Below, piece after piece: positions 1-10,400 of a stretch of 64,000 bases of DNA. Both the position numbers and the translations under genes were made by a program. Positions within the stretch are counted from its first letter, which is position 1, and every line of letters starts with the position of its first letter. The notes beneath the pieces are model-generated. The model did not search any database. It was not told the origin of the DNA and saw only the letters and a list, made by a program, of their open reading frames with translations. The DNA comes from Escarpia spicata (Eukaryota; Annelida; Polychaeta; Sabellida; Siboglinidae), in contig OZ023205.1 of NCBI GenBank assembly GCA_963995525.1, forward strand, positions 67,662,417-67,726,416, given 5' to 3'.

Positions 1-440
1 GTTCTTGCAGAATGGCAACGGGAGCATTGTTCGTGCCCCACCTATACGTCTCACTCCACAACCTTGACGGACAACACTGACTCCATGATAACATTAGCTG
101 TTGCACATTATATATCTCATTCGCATAAAGAAAGTCTTTCCATGTGGTATATTATAATAAGATGAAGTAACTGACGATTCCACGTTGGGTGACATCTCGA
201 CCAGAATTCTAAAATAAACCTTCGTATATGCAAAATGGTTCTGTTTCCCAAAATCTGTTTTCAGTCATCGCGCAATCAGGTTTAGACGTTCAACTTTGCA
301 GTGTCTACTGTAGTGGATGAACAATTTAAGTTTTCGCGCAATTGGCTTATTAAAGGAATGCGTCATTTTTTTAAACCAACCAAATAATTTAATGAACTGT
401 AAGAACCGGTATACAAACTAGTCATCATCACCATCGTCAT
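1..440. other. No recognised feature
   Basis: AT-rich sequence with no long open frame, no repeat structure and no RNA gene that I can recognise. Confidence 0.5.
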
Positions 441-450
441 TGTGCAGGCG

Positions 451-518
451 TAGTGTCCCGTGGTTGGGCAGCCGTAGTGTCCCGTGGTTGGGCAGCCGTA
501 GTGTCCCGTGGTTGGGCG
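451..518. repeat. Three-copy 24-bp tandem repeat at the 3' end of an RTE remnant
   Basis: The unit TAGTGTCCCGTGGTTGGGCA plus four bases occurs at 451, 475 and (partial) 499. It lies at the 3' end of the minus-strand RTE element described next, in the place where such elements usually keep short 3' tandem repeats. Confidence 0.8.
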
Positions 519-1775
519 AAGGCCTCAGCATGTCGTTTCCAAATCTGCCTGCCTTGCGCTATCCTCTGCCAGGTGGTACCCTTCCAGTACTTATCTAGTT
601 CGCCTCTCCACCGTCTGGCCGGTGTTCCTCAAGATCGTTTCCCTTCGTAAGTTCTCCAGTCTGTTGATGTGCCTTGCCCAGGTCCACTTCTGTCTTCTGA
701 TTTGTTCTATCACGTCTGTGACCTTTGTCTTCTCTTTTAACCAGATGTTTGTTTTTCTCTCCCGATATGTGAAGTTTAACATACTTCTTTCCATCTTTGT
801 TTTTACAGCTGCTAGCTTATTCTTTGCCTGTATGGTGGGTGCCCATGTTTCCGCGCCGTATGTCATCGCTTTAAGTACGCATGAGTTGTAGACTCGTCTC
901 TTCAAGCAGGTTCCAAAGTTACCCTTGAATATGTCGCTATGTTTGGCGAATGCTGTCCAGCCGGCGGTTATTCTTCTTTGAATCTCCTTGTCTTGGATGT
1001 TGTCTCTGATTCTGTATTTAAACGAGATAGATGTAGCTTTCAACGTTATCTAACTGCACTGTGTTGAAATATATTCTTTTGTAATTTTCTAGGATCACCT
1101 TTTTCTTCGAAATTCTTCAGACCTTGTTTTTAACTTTCATCAGCTAGCTCCTGCATCTTTTTGTAGTTCGTGCGATGTAGTAGCGCATATGAGTATGTCG
1201 TCGGCGAAGCGAAGATATCTGAGATATTTTCCGTCTATCCTCAAACCTCTGGTATCCGAAGTCAGTCTTCAGAATATGCTTTCGAGTGTTGCCGTAAACA
1301 GGTTGGGCGATATGGTGTCACTTGTCGTACTCCTCTCTTGATATTGATCTTGTTGATCTTTCTGTGTAGGTGGACTGTCACCGAGCTGTTGGTGTATATG
1401 TCTTTCAGTTTCCTTGTACACGTCTTCTGTCCCCTGTTCTTGAAGAGAGGTCAGCATTGCTTGAGTTTGCACCGAGTCGAAAGCCTTCTCGTAGTCGACG
1501 AAAGCGATGCAGAGCGGGATATTATATTATCGGCCCTTATCTTTCAGTTGGTCTGTTGTTGAGTACCTGCTGCTGAATCCAGCTTGCTCTCGTGGTTGGT
1601 TGGTTTTTAGTGTCTTTTCTAGCCTATTTGTTAGTATCTGTGTGAGTAATTTATAGATGTTTGATAACAGATATATCGGTCTGTAGTTCTTTAAGTCTTT
1701 CTTATTTCCCTTCTTGAAGATTATCACCAACTTTGCGTTCTTCCATGCGGTGGGTATTTGTCTTTCTGATAAGCA
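519..1775 (-). pseudogene. RTE-type non-LTR retrotransposon remnant (reverse transcriptase)
   Basis: Reading the minus strand from about 1760 to 520 gives reverse transcriptase blocks in order, in broken frames. They are an RT1-2 block (KKGNKKDLKNYRPIYLLSN, then the QPREQAGF motif, 1730-1590), a central block with DTISPNLFTATLESIF (1472-1269), and the C-terminal region after the polymerase domain with YGAETWAP and RRQKWTWARHINRLEN (1043-591). The last string is typical of RTE/BovB-like elements. The endonuclease domain is missing and at least two frame changes separate the blocks, so this is a 5'-truncated, dead copy. Family assignment is from motif recognition only. Confidence 0.8.
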
Positions 1776-2683
1776 TTTAGTGTAACAAGTGTCTTCGAGA
1801 TGATATCTTCTCCTGCTTTTAATGTTTCAATGTTTACATGGTCGTTCCCTTGTGTCTTCCCATTCTTTATATCTCTTACAGGTACACTGGAAAGGTTAGG
1901 CTATTTGTTTGGATTTGTTGGATTTAGATTGAATCCAAGCTATATAATTAGTAATCTACATTATTATGTTCAGGGTTTACATTTTGTTACTTTAGTAACT
2001 AACTAAAACATGGCAGGTCATAATGTTTCTTCAGCGACTAATTGAAATTGCCGAAACTTTCAAGAAAATTGTGCTTCAAGTAACCCAGCCTCTAGTTGTA
2101 CTAAATGCTGCTCTATAAATACGACATTTGGGATACATGTGACAATTGTATTTATATTTCGTTTTTGTTGTGTTTACTCAAATAAATCGTGAAATAATCC
2201 GGATCGTTTACGGAACTTGTTTTTTCATATAATTAAAAATTATATTTACATTTGGGTATCCACTCCATTACTGATGACCAAGTACAGAACCAGTCGCAAG
2301 ATGTTCAATGCACCTCTAAGCTGGAATAATGACCAGTGCGTCAAATGACTCAGATCCCTGAATGTTTACCTAAATCTGCAGCGTCAATGACATAGAAAGA
2401 ACCACCATTAAAGACGCAAGCGGAAGCAGTGGTGCAGCAAGACAGAACAGAAGAAAGCCAACTATCGTTCGATGAGTGAATATACAAAGACAATGCCAGA
2501 GAGGAATGGCTTGTCAACAAGTAGCGGGGTTAATACTATGATTTCGTTGGCGCTAATATCCTCGGAAAACCCGAGCTGAGGTTATACTTAGCTTGACAGC
2601 TCCATGTCATATTTATCTCATTTTGATAGGGAGATATTCGCCTTTCATAAATTGGACATAATATCAAACATTTTCTGTATCAT
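1776..2683. other. No recognised feature
   Basis: AT-rich, no long frame and no clear repeat. It may contain decayed transposon sequence that I cannot identify. Confidence 0.4.
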
Positions 2684-2760
2684 TTTGATAGTCTCGCTTA
2701 ACCAACTCTCGCCCGGCTGGCTGACTTCGCTGGGAAACAGAGTCTGGCCGAGAACACGCG
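2684..2760. repeat. Copy 1 of a dispersed ~75-bp sequence shared with 10322-10400
   Basis: GTCTCGCTTAACCAACTCTC and the following GGCTGGCTGACTTCGC recur in the same orientation at 10325-10365 with few changes. The two copies bracket the Gypsy pile. They could be remnants of the LTR or leader of the minus-strand Gypsy whose gag starts just below 10.3 kb, but I could not define LTR ends. Confidence 0.55.
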
Positions 2761-3039
2761 TTATGCGCCAATTAGGGTGAAAGGAATACACAGTATCTCT
2801 GTAAAGTCAGACACCACCAATAAGGTAACAATGGCTTATTGCGGATACTTATATGAGCGATAGACAAGTCGTCAACAGAAAATGGCGGACACATTCAACA
2901 CGAGGTTTTCATCAGCTAGTCCCTCTAACCGCTAGGCGGCATAACTGTCTAGACACGTCACGAGTGTTTTTTTTCTTCAGCAGGGACGCGGTAACACTCA
3001 GTCCGCTTCACCCTGTGTGACGTAGATCTTAGTTGATTC

Positions 3040-3848
3040 CCGATGAACTCACTCTGCCACGACCCAGACAAAATGCTATCAGCCAATGAGAGGTCTGCAT
3101 TTCGCACTCTTGTTGAAGAGTACGACGATGTGTTCGCCGGTCGAGGCACTTGTGAACATGGACCCTGTACAACCACCACAGCGCAAAGGACGCCTGCCAC
3201 AGTACGCGCGAGCACAACTCGTCGAACTCCAACACAAGTTTTACGAACTAGAAGCAATGGATGCGTTCGTCCGTCCGGCAGACGTCCCCATCGCATTCGA
3301 GTATCTCAACCCATCATTTCTAATCAAGAAACATAACGAAGGCTACAGACTGGTAACGACATTCACAGACGTTGGCCGCTACAGCTATCCACGTGTCAGC
3401 CCGCTCTCATGCCTGACGTAGACAACACCCTACAAAAAATCGCACAGTGGAAATACTGTACATAGCGACTACCGACCTATCCAACGCATTCTACTAAATC
3501 CCAATGTCGCGCGACTCCATGAAATACTGCGGCGTTATCACCCCATTCCGCGGGGTTCGCAGAATGGAAATGCCTGGTTCCGAAACCGCACTAGAGGAAC
3601 TCATGTGTGGTGTTTTAGGAGATCTTCTCGAAGAAGGCGTAATTGCAAAGCTAGCAGACGACATTTACTGCGGGGGAAATACCATCACAGAACTCCAACG
3701 AAACTTCAAAAGATTACCTCGCCAACAGCGGACTCCGTTTATCCGCCACAAAGACGACTGTACGCCCAACAACCAGCGTAATAGTCGGTTGGGTGTGGCA
3801 TCTAGGCACCATCCAGGCCAGCCCATACCGCACACTAGCCAGTTGCGA
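3040..3848 (+). pseudogene. Gypsy-type retrotransposon, reverse transcriptase part 1 (plus strand, split copy)
   Basis: The plus strand encodes, in several frames, the N-terminal half of a Gypsy reverse transcriptase. Segments seen are PPQRKGRLPQYARAQLVELQ, FEYLNPSFLIKKHNEGYRLV (the block that sets up the active site), [14 protein letters not shown], and a catalytic block [13 protein letters not shown] with the paired aspartates. Frame breaks occur near 3420 and 3560, so the copy is dead. At 3848 the frame is cut by a TIR transposon; the same polypeptide resumes at 6989. K02A2.6-like Gypsy elements of this kind are common in marine invertebrates. Confidence 0.8.
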
Positions 3849-3924
3849 GGGTTTGACTAAAAGGCGCACGACCACGAAGTTGACGAACGACCATGCACGA
3901 CCATGTAATATAATGTGTTGGTAG

Positions 3925-4414
3925 ATAGTTTGGCCGTTGATGGTATATATATATATATATGGTTTGTGTGTGCATTTATACACATTTTGAGTATGTATTT
4001 CACATAGGAGTTACACAATTTCGGCATTTTATCCGATCTTCCGGACGAGTATTTAGTCTTTGCTCAGTAGCGCCACCTGGCGAATAGAACCGTAGAGTTA
4101 CCAAAAGTGATGATTAAAGTTGCGAATTTTGTTACTCCAATGTGAAGAACATATCTGAAATTTGGCGACCTGCACACACATACCTCCTGCGTGCCACCAA
4201 CAGCCCGCTTGGTTACCAACACTAAATAACACCCTTGTGTATTTGCATCGATGTTTATGTAGTGTGACAACTTACACGCATCTTCAGCAATGAATAAACG
4301 AGTCATAAAGCATAGTACTGTATAGGTAGATACAATAAACTGTAGCGTTGTCAAACGCTCGAGAAATTATGCAGGTTCAGTTCTCCTATAGTCCGCTAGG
4401 GGTACACTCCACTA
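3925..4414 (-). repeat. 3' LTR of the nested minus-strand Gypsy
   Basis: The first 55 bp of this LTR (minus-strand reading from 4414) are duplicated directly at 6852-6906, on the other side of the Gypsy coding region. Immediately before it on the minus strand is a purine-rich tract (CTTGGGGGAGGGC, 4416-4428), as expected for the polypurine primer next to a 3' LTR. The outer end, somewhere near 3925 where the TIR of the host element begins, is not sharply visible and no target duplication was found. Confidence 0.65.
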
Positions 4415-4466
4415 TGCCCTCCCCCAAGTCCTCCAACCAGAGGGCTGACAATGGAAGTGTGACCCT

Positions 4467-6112
4467 CTACATTTCCTCCACTAGTCTCCTTGGAGGTCGC
4501 CGGGTGCGACCGCCAAGTCGCCGAACAGCGAGTGTCGGAGCAGGGGTCGGTGGCGGAACCTCAGCGGCCGGTGTGGGTGTGGGCGCGGCCTGCTGGAGCA
4601 TCTCACGACTAGCACGAGGATGCTGTCCGGCGCCGGACTCGGGCCTGGCCGGGGTCGCTGGCACGGGTGTAGTCGGCCTGGGTAGAGGCGACACTGGGTC
4701 GGCTGGCTGGGTCGGTGTCTCGGGTAGCATGGGCGACGGTGGCGTGGTCGTGGCGGGGGGAATGACAGATGGCGAGTTGATCAACGGGGCCCTGGCGATA
4801 TGCGGCGTGTACAGGCGTAGGTGTTTCCTGTTACGGAGTGTGACACGCCCCGACCCGTCCACTCGTACGACGTATTGGTCGTACTGTCGTACCTCAACTA
4901 CGATTCCGGTGCGGTCCCACTTGGATGGGTGCGGGCCAACCAGATTCTGCAGTCTTACGCATTTGCCGATAGTGAGTGGAGGTAGGACACGGGTGTGCTC
5001 CGACAGTCGCTCATGTGCCCTCATGTGTCGGACACGTAGTGCGTCCTCTCTTGCTTGCAGTGTCTCGCGCCACGTCCAATGGGGTAGGTACTGTCCGGGC
5101 GGTACTGGGATGAAGTCCCGGATGCGGCGTCCAAAGATGATCTCGGCAGGACTGACCTTCGACATCGGATCTGGCGTGTTTATGTAGGCTAACATGGCCC
5201 GTTGGAATGCGTCGGTGTTCAGGGAACCACCTGGGCCCGTGCTGCCAACCAGCATCCGCTTGACCGTTTTCACCCCGACTTCCGCCCTGCAGTTGCTGTG
5301 TGGGTTTGCTTCGCTGCTGATGCGGTGACGTATACCCCAGTTCTGGAGGAATGTCTTTGTAGCGCCTGCCTGGAACTCAGGTCCCCCGTCCGAGGAGAGC
5401 TCCTCGGCGATGCCGAAGGTCATGAACACTCTTCGGAGCGCGGCAATGAGGCCTTTGGAGCCCTCAGCGTTCTCTTCTACGATAGGCCAATTAGAGTATC
5501 TGTCAACGGCGACGAGGTAGTGATGGCCGCCGTAGCTGAAGTAGTCAGCACATATCGCCTGGAAGGGATAGACTGGTCGTGTTGGTGGTGTAGGCGGCGA
5601 GTTTGGTTGTGACGGCGCCATGCGGTTGCACGCTATACAGTGTGCACGTGTCTCTTCAATTGCCGAAGTCATACCTGGCCAGAAGAATAACCCCTCTGCT
5701 CGCGACACCATCATCGAAATACCCTGGTGAGCCGAGTGGAGTGCTTGCAAGACACGTGCTCGGAGAGTGGGTGGTATGACGATTCTGTCCTTGTAAAGGA
5801 TGACGCCGTCGTACTCGGTTAGCTTCTCCCGGTACTGGTGGTACGAGCGGATGGCACTGAGCATGGCTGATGGCGTGTCAGGAAAGCCGTTGTGGATGAC
5901 ATCCACTAGAGCGGACATGTCGGGGTCGCTCGTCGTGGCAGTGCGCACATCGTCCCATGTGACCGACTTGATGAGTTCCGTGGCCGTGGACGCGCAAGTC
6001 TGTGAGCAGCGAGGTGGCGCCGGATCGTCGCGGGATCGGAGGGCTGCGGGGGCTGCCGCGGCCACGTCATCGGGCAGGTCGGGAGTCTCGGCGTCGCCCA
6101 CCGTGTCGTGAT
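4467..6112 (-). CDS. Gypsy integrase ORF (5'-truncated element)
   Basis: One long open minus-strand frame encodes the integrase of a Gypsy polyprotein. In order there is a His-His-Cys-Cys zinc-binding region (LHSAHQG ... CIACN) and an RNase-H-fold catalytic core. The three acidic residues of the core lie in ADYFSYGGHH, SSDGGPEF and AEVGVKTVKR, so the DDE set is complete. A C-terminal chromatin/DNA-binding segment follows (KWDRTGIVVEVRQYDQYVVRVDG), and then a proline-rich tail. Upstream the frame runs on but is a shadow of the RNase H frame; a one-base shift near 6112 separates the two. The frame looks recently active, but gag, protease and most of the reverse transcriptase are gone, so it cannot be autonomous. 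Confidence 0.88.
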
Positions 6113-6851
6113 AGGGCGTCGGCGACGTTGTTGCGGACGCCGGGGATGTGGAGCACGCGAAACCGGTACCGCAGCGACTTTTCCTTAATGTTTCGCAAGC
6201 GAGGGTTTGGGATGTCGTCGAGGGCACGGTCACCCAGCACCTTGAGTAGTGTCTTGTGGTCTACTGCTACCATGAGGTCCGAACATCCCAGGGTGAAATG
6301 TCGAGCCTTGTCAAGGGCGTCTACAACAGCCAGCGCCTCGCCCTCGATGGGGGCATAACGTGGCTCAGCGCCGTGTGTGAAACGGCTGCCCATCAGCACT
6401 ACTTTCCAGCCCAACTTGCAGCAGAACGGCCGGACACCAGCGCAGTCAGAGTTTCTGGACTAGCCAGTACCCGAGCCCTTCCTTAGACCAGTCTGTGGCG
6501 AGGCACGTCGGGCATGACTGGTCGAAGATCTCGACTCCTTGCCTGATCTGGTCGATGATCACGACTTTCGACTGCCTGAACAGGCGATCCAAATGTTCCG
6601 TCCAGGCGAACGGCTGATCTGGCTTCAGGAGGTCGCGGAATGGTTGCATGTGGTCCGCTACGGCGAAGGCATAAGCCACCTGGTTAACGAGGCCGAACCA
6701 GCTTCTGATGTCTGTGACATTCCTCGGTGTCGGGAAGTCCTTTATCGACTGCAACACCTTCGAGCATGGTTTCACTGACGTGGGTGATATCTCAAAGCCA
6801 TCAAACTCGACGGTGTCTTTACCGAACACAAACTTGTCCGGATTCTGCGTG
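6067..6851 (-). pseudogene. Gypsy reverse transcriptase C-terminus and RNase H
   Basis: Minus strand 6851-6446 gives the end of a reverse transcriptase (NPDKFVFGKDTVEFDGFEIS, then PTPRNVTDIRSWFGLVNQVA and LATDWSKEGLGYW). 6414-6067 gives RNase H (YAPIEGEALAVVDALDKARHF, VDHKTLLKVLGDRALDDI, ending VADALSRH). A short frame break lies near 6446 and another near 6112, where the integrase frame begins. The upstream end is fused at about 6851 directly to the 55-bp LTR piece, so a deletion has removed the rest of the 5' LTR, gag, protease and the RT active site. Confidence 0.82.
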
Positions 6852-6906
6852 CGAGAAATGATGCAGGTTCAGTTCTCCTATAGTCCGCTAGGGGTACACT
6901 CCACTA
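6852..6906 (-). repeat. 5' LTR remnant (55 bp) of the nested Gypsy
   Basis: Nearly identical direct copy of 4360-4414. Beyond 6906 lies the right arm of the host TIR transposon. The LTR is joined to mid-polymerase sequence at a short shared string (GCGAGAAAT / TCGAGAAAT), which points to a deletion at microhomology. Confidence 0.75.
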
Positions 6907-6988
6907 AACACTACATACATTTTGGTCGTGCGTGGTCGTTCGTGGTCGTTCGTGGTCGTTCGTGGTCGTGCGCCTTTTAGTCATACCG

Positions 6989-7205
6989 AGTTGCGACACG
7001 CCCATGATAGTAAAAGCCATGCGCTTATTTGTCGGAGCATACAAGATATTAGCACGAGTCGCCCCAGGTTGTTCAACTCTATTTGTTCTTCTCAATAGCG
7101 TAACAGCCGGACAAATTACCGCATACAGTGGACAGACTCGCTACACGAAGCGTTCAAATGCGCACAGGACAAGCTACGAACAAACAAAACGATAACACTC
7201 TCTTG
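6989..7205 (+). pseudogene. Gypsy reverse transcriptase part 2 (plus strand, continues 3040-3848)
   Basis: Right of the TIR transposon the plus strand encodes the thumb/connection region of the same Gypsy polymerase (MRLFVGAYKILARVAPGCST). It continues in register with the piece that ends at 3848. It ends around 7205, where the minus-strand Gypsy with integrase starts. Confidence 0.75.
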
Positions 7206-7229
7206 CAGTAGGATTTCCACATGTGTCCG

Positions 7230-7654
7230 TTAAACGGCGGCCCATTGTTTGTCTTCCGGGAAACTGAACAGACTGAACACCTTGTCCACCATCGGGATCA
7301 CTGTCTCTGCGGAAGTACTCCTCACCACCTCTATGATTGGGTATCGTGAGAATTCGTCAATCATGACGAGCAACGGCCCACAGAAATCGACTTTTAGCCA
7401 TGGTCCTCTGGGTTGCGGCGACATGGAGAGCGGTACGGTCTCTCGACGAGCGCTATTCGCCTGGCTACTTCCTTCACTGCAGCGTCCACACCTGGGAGCC
7501 ACACCTTGGTACGAAGAAAGCCTTTCTTACATATATCCTGGTGTCCCTCATGCGCAAGCTCAAACACGCGGTGTCGAAGGGTGCTCGGGACGACTACCCT
7601 GTAGTCTCGCATCAGCAAATCCCCACTCTCGTTTACTGTTAGTGTGTCTCTCAC
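7230..7654 (-). pseudogene. Gypsy integrase fragment (third Gypsy copy)
   Basis: Minus strand 7654-7394 encodes the zinc-binding region (VFELAHEGHQDICKKGFLRT then a degenerate Cys pair) and 7502-7230, in another frame, the start of the catalytic core (GPWLKVDFCGPLLVMIDEFS). The core stops before the second acidic residue, so the 3' half of this Gypsy copy is missing where it meets the plus-strand copy. Confidence 0.75.
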
Positions 7655-7797
7655 TCTGCTGTAGCTAGAGAGAGCTGCGATGTCGACATCAGTACCCTGG
7701 TACTGAGTAGTGTCATGCCACTTGTCGGACCGAACCAGACTGATGACAGCCTAGAGTGTGCTGTCACTGGCTATTTCACGCTTTACTTCCTCGAGTG

Positions 7798-8241
7798 TCA
7801 AAGTAAGCGGTATGGCTGCAGAGACCAGCTAGTCCACATAATGCTCTGCCATGTGTTGTTCACGGCTACGCAGGATGCGCTGTCCTGCCGGATGCCGTGA
7901 CATGTAGTCAGTTGGGTTGTCTGCACCAGGTTGATACTTGATGACCATCTTGTATGGTTGGAGACGAAGCCCACAACGCGCGATCCGACGTGGTGGTCTA
8001 GGTTTCTGCCAAGTAGCTTGTGGTCACTGATGACTGTGAACTGAGGCGTTCCGTTGAAGAACTTGTCGAAATGTTCACAGGCCCAGACCACTGCCATAGA
8101 TTCATGCTCCGTTTGACTGTAGTGTGTCACCACGTCAATCAATGTTCTGCTTCCATACGCTACGACTCGTTTCTCCTGAACGAGGAGTGCTGCTAACCCA
8201 ACTGGACTAGCATCAACCACAATCTCGATCGTCTTCTTCAC
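7798..8241 (-). pseudogene. Gypsy RNase H fragment
   Basis: Minus strand 8241-7985 encodes an RNase H with the expected order: EIVVDASPVGLAALLVQ, HYSQTEHESMAVVWACEHF and a VISDHKLL aspartate motif. Downstream the frame shifts and decays (the GADNPTDYMSRHP-type end is visible in another frame near 7900). Same element as the RT at 8310-9152. Confidence 0.8.
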
Positions 8242-8309
8242 ATCGAAGTAAGCGGTTGTCGCCGATTCTGCAAAGCCTGCTTTGACTGCGTTGAAGGCCT
8301 TGGTTTTCT

Positions 8310-9152
8310 TCAGTCCCCATTACCGTCCGTTTTCCTGCTTTGTGAGCGCTCGCCAGGGTTCAGTAATGGTCGCAACGTTATTGATGAACCTGGCACTGTA
8401 CTGAGCCATGCCCAAGAACGAACGAACTTCCGACGCAGTTTTGGTTCTGCAGCCTTGTGAAGGTCGGCCACCTTCTTTGGGTCCGGTGAGACGCCCTCAC
8501 CAGAGAAGATCAGCACGAAGAACTCCCGGATTTCACATTTCTCCAAGTTGGCCGTCAGCCCAGCCCCTGGAGCTTGTGTAGCACATCATCCAATGCTTTG
8601 TTGTGAGAACGCTGGTCGATACCAAAGACTACGATGTCATCACTGATGTTGATGGCACCAGACACACATTGTATGACAGTCTGAATTTCATGCTGGAACA
8701 CCTCTGCTGTCGCATTGATTCCGAAGGACAGTCCCTTATATCTGTACAAGCCCACGTGTGTAGAGAACGTGGTTATGTGACGACTCGACGGATGTAGTAC
8801 CAACTGGTGGTATCTGGAACGAAGGTCAATCTTGCTGAAGACTGTTGAGCCGTTGAACATTTGGAGTCACGTGTCTCGTCCACAAAATGGCCCTGTTTGC
8901 ATCCCGCATGTCTACGCAAAGCCTGATCTCGTCTGGTTTCTTGGGTTTGGGCGGCGTCACAATTCTGGATACCCACTCTGTGGGGCCGGATACTTTCTCG
9001 ATGATGTCCGCTGCTTCCAATTTCTCGATCTCCCTCGAAACTTTCTCCCGCCGATGAAATGGCAACTGACTGTGCTTCTGAGCAACCGGAGGGAAGAGCT
9101 GTCGATGTGCAACTTCATTTGCAGGCCCTTTATACAGCCAATACCGTCCCAC
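8310..9152 (-). pseudogene. Gypsy reverse transcriptase (third copy), several frames
   Basis: Three minus-strand frames cover the polymerase. 9152-8880 has KLEAADIIEKVSGPTEWVSR and IRLCVDMRDANRAI. 8860-8555 has FSKIDLRSRYHQLVLHPSSR, then FGINATAEVFQHEIQ and the catalytic NISDDIVVFG (ISDD, normal in this group). 8546-8400 has MEKCEIREFFVLIFSGEGVSPDP, the start of the thumb. Frame breaks near 8870, 8550 and 8420 make it non-functional. Order and spacing match Gypsy polymerases. Confidence 0.88.
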
Positions 9153-9189
9153 AGTTTCGGGAACCGCTTGAGATTATCACCGTAATCGT

Positions 9190-9500
9190 CCGATCCCATC
9201 ACGGCATCAGTAATTGCCGAGTAGTGGAGTAGCTGTCCCCTTAACCACCAAGAAATCACATTCTATCTCGCTACCCTCCTCCGTAGTGATGGTGGCTTTG
9301 ATCAGCTTTGATCAAATTTTATATAATCGGTGGCGAACTGTATGGGTGTATTTGGCGTTTGCATGAATGCAGTGCCATACCTTGCCCGAGGGTGTTCTCC
9401 TTTTATTCGGTGTTTATGATGTTGCATGTTGATCCAGAATGTATCAACATAGTTACCGGGACGTTGCCGAACTGACACTGTCACTGTTTCAGCCTGTGAC
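9190..9500 (-). pseudogene. Gypsy protease-region remnant
   Basis: Between the zinc knuckle and the polymerase the minus strand encodes a decayed stretch (about 9300-9200) matching the segment that normally precedes the Gypsy polymerase (ITDAVMGSDDYGDNLKRFPK). I could not see the protease DSG active site, so the protease itself is inferred only from position. Confidence 0.4.
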
Positions 9501-9591
9501 GTAAAGAACGCGTATTCATTCTGAAAATCCCTGTAAGATTCACTGTCATTGTTTCATCTCTCACGTACTTCACGGTATGTTTCTGGCTGTG

Positions 9592-10261
9592 TCACGACTG
9601 TGTCTGCTTCTTGTGACGGCACATCTTATTGAAATGTCCCGTTTTCCCACATGTGTAACACTTAGCACTCTCTGTGCAGCAACAGGCATATGCTGTGTAG
9701 CTCCGTCGACCACTTGTTGTACAACTGTCCGAGTTGGGATTGGCACGTCTGTTGTTCACTTTCGCCTTGGGTTGTTTCTGCCTTTCTCGCCAACCTGCCG
9801 CACCATTCACCATGTTCACTCGCTCGGCATCCTAGGACATCTGTGCTGCTTGCCGTTCTGACGCCTCCGTGGCAGATGCCAGGTCAAGTACACGCTCTAG
9901 CTTCAAGTCATGTTCTGCTAACAGTTTCGTTCTCAATCTTTTCGACCGACCGTTGTCGATCCCGGATGAAATCTTCAACTTGACCGCCAAACTCGCAGAG
10001 AACCGCAACCTGTTGAAGTCGTGTGACGAACTGCGCCACTCTTTGGCCCTCGCCTTCACTGCTTTTCCTGCACATATGCCGGTTATAGGAAATGTTCTTA
10101 CGTGGTGTGAAGTAGGCCGTCAGCTTCACTTTTGCTGTCTCATTTGTCAGCCCGGTATTGCATAGGGTATAGAATATGTCCTGTGCATCCGTGTCTGCAC
10201 AATGTAACAGTAGCTGCATATTCTGCGTGTCGTCAGTTACACCCGACACTCCCTGGAACAA
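9592..10261 (-). pseudogene. Gypsy gag remnant with CCHC zinc knuckle
   Basis: Minus strand 10261-9908 reads as a capsid-like gag segment (MQLLLHCADTDAQDIFYTL, ... VAQFVTRLQQVAVLCEFG). A second frame (about 10059-9832) carries its continuation (LLAEHDLKLERVLDLASATE). 9819-9592 carries one CCHC zinc knuckle (CYTCGKTGHFNKMC). This order, gag then knuckle then polymerase, is normal for Gypsy. At least two frameshifts break it. Confidence 0.8.
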
Positions 10262-10321
10262 CTCGAACGACCGAATCCATCTCTTCCATGATAATAAGCT
10301 GTTGGCATCACCGTGGACGTC

Positions 10322-10400
10322 GGTAGTCTCGCTTAACCGACTCTCGCCTGGCTGCGTGACTTCGCCAGGAAGAAAGTCTGGCTCAGAATCGTGTTTTGAC
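10322..10400. repeat. Copy 2 of the ~75-bp sequence at 2684-2760
   Basis: GTCTCGCTTAACCGACTCTC and the following GGCTGCGTGACTTCGCCAGG resemble 2690-2735 in the same orientation. On the minus strand this lies just upstream of the gag start, the place of a 5' LTR end or leader. Confidence 0.55.

Larger units (their letters stand above)
3849..6988. mobile_element. Non-autonomous TIR DNA transposon with 8-bp target duplication, carrying a Gypsy copy
   Basis: The left end GGGTTTGACTAAAAGGCGCA and the right end (read on the minus strand CGGTATGACTAAAAGGCGCA) are inverted copies. The similarity continues inward for roughly 65 bp through repeats of ACGACCACGA. Both ends are flanked by the direct repeat AGTTGCGA (3841-3848 and 6989-6996), an 8-bp target duplication as made by hAT-like and some other cut-and-paste transposases. 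Removing the element and one duplication rejoins the Gypsy reading frame exactly. No transposase of its own remains; the interior is a minus-strand Gypsy. Superfamily is undecided because the termini do not start with the usual hAT CA. Confidence 0.85.

Noticed and set aside
3841..6996. The outer inverted sequences as LTRs
   Set aside because: They are inverted, not direct, and flanked by an 8-bp direct repeat, so they are TIRs.
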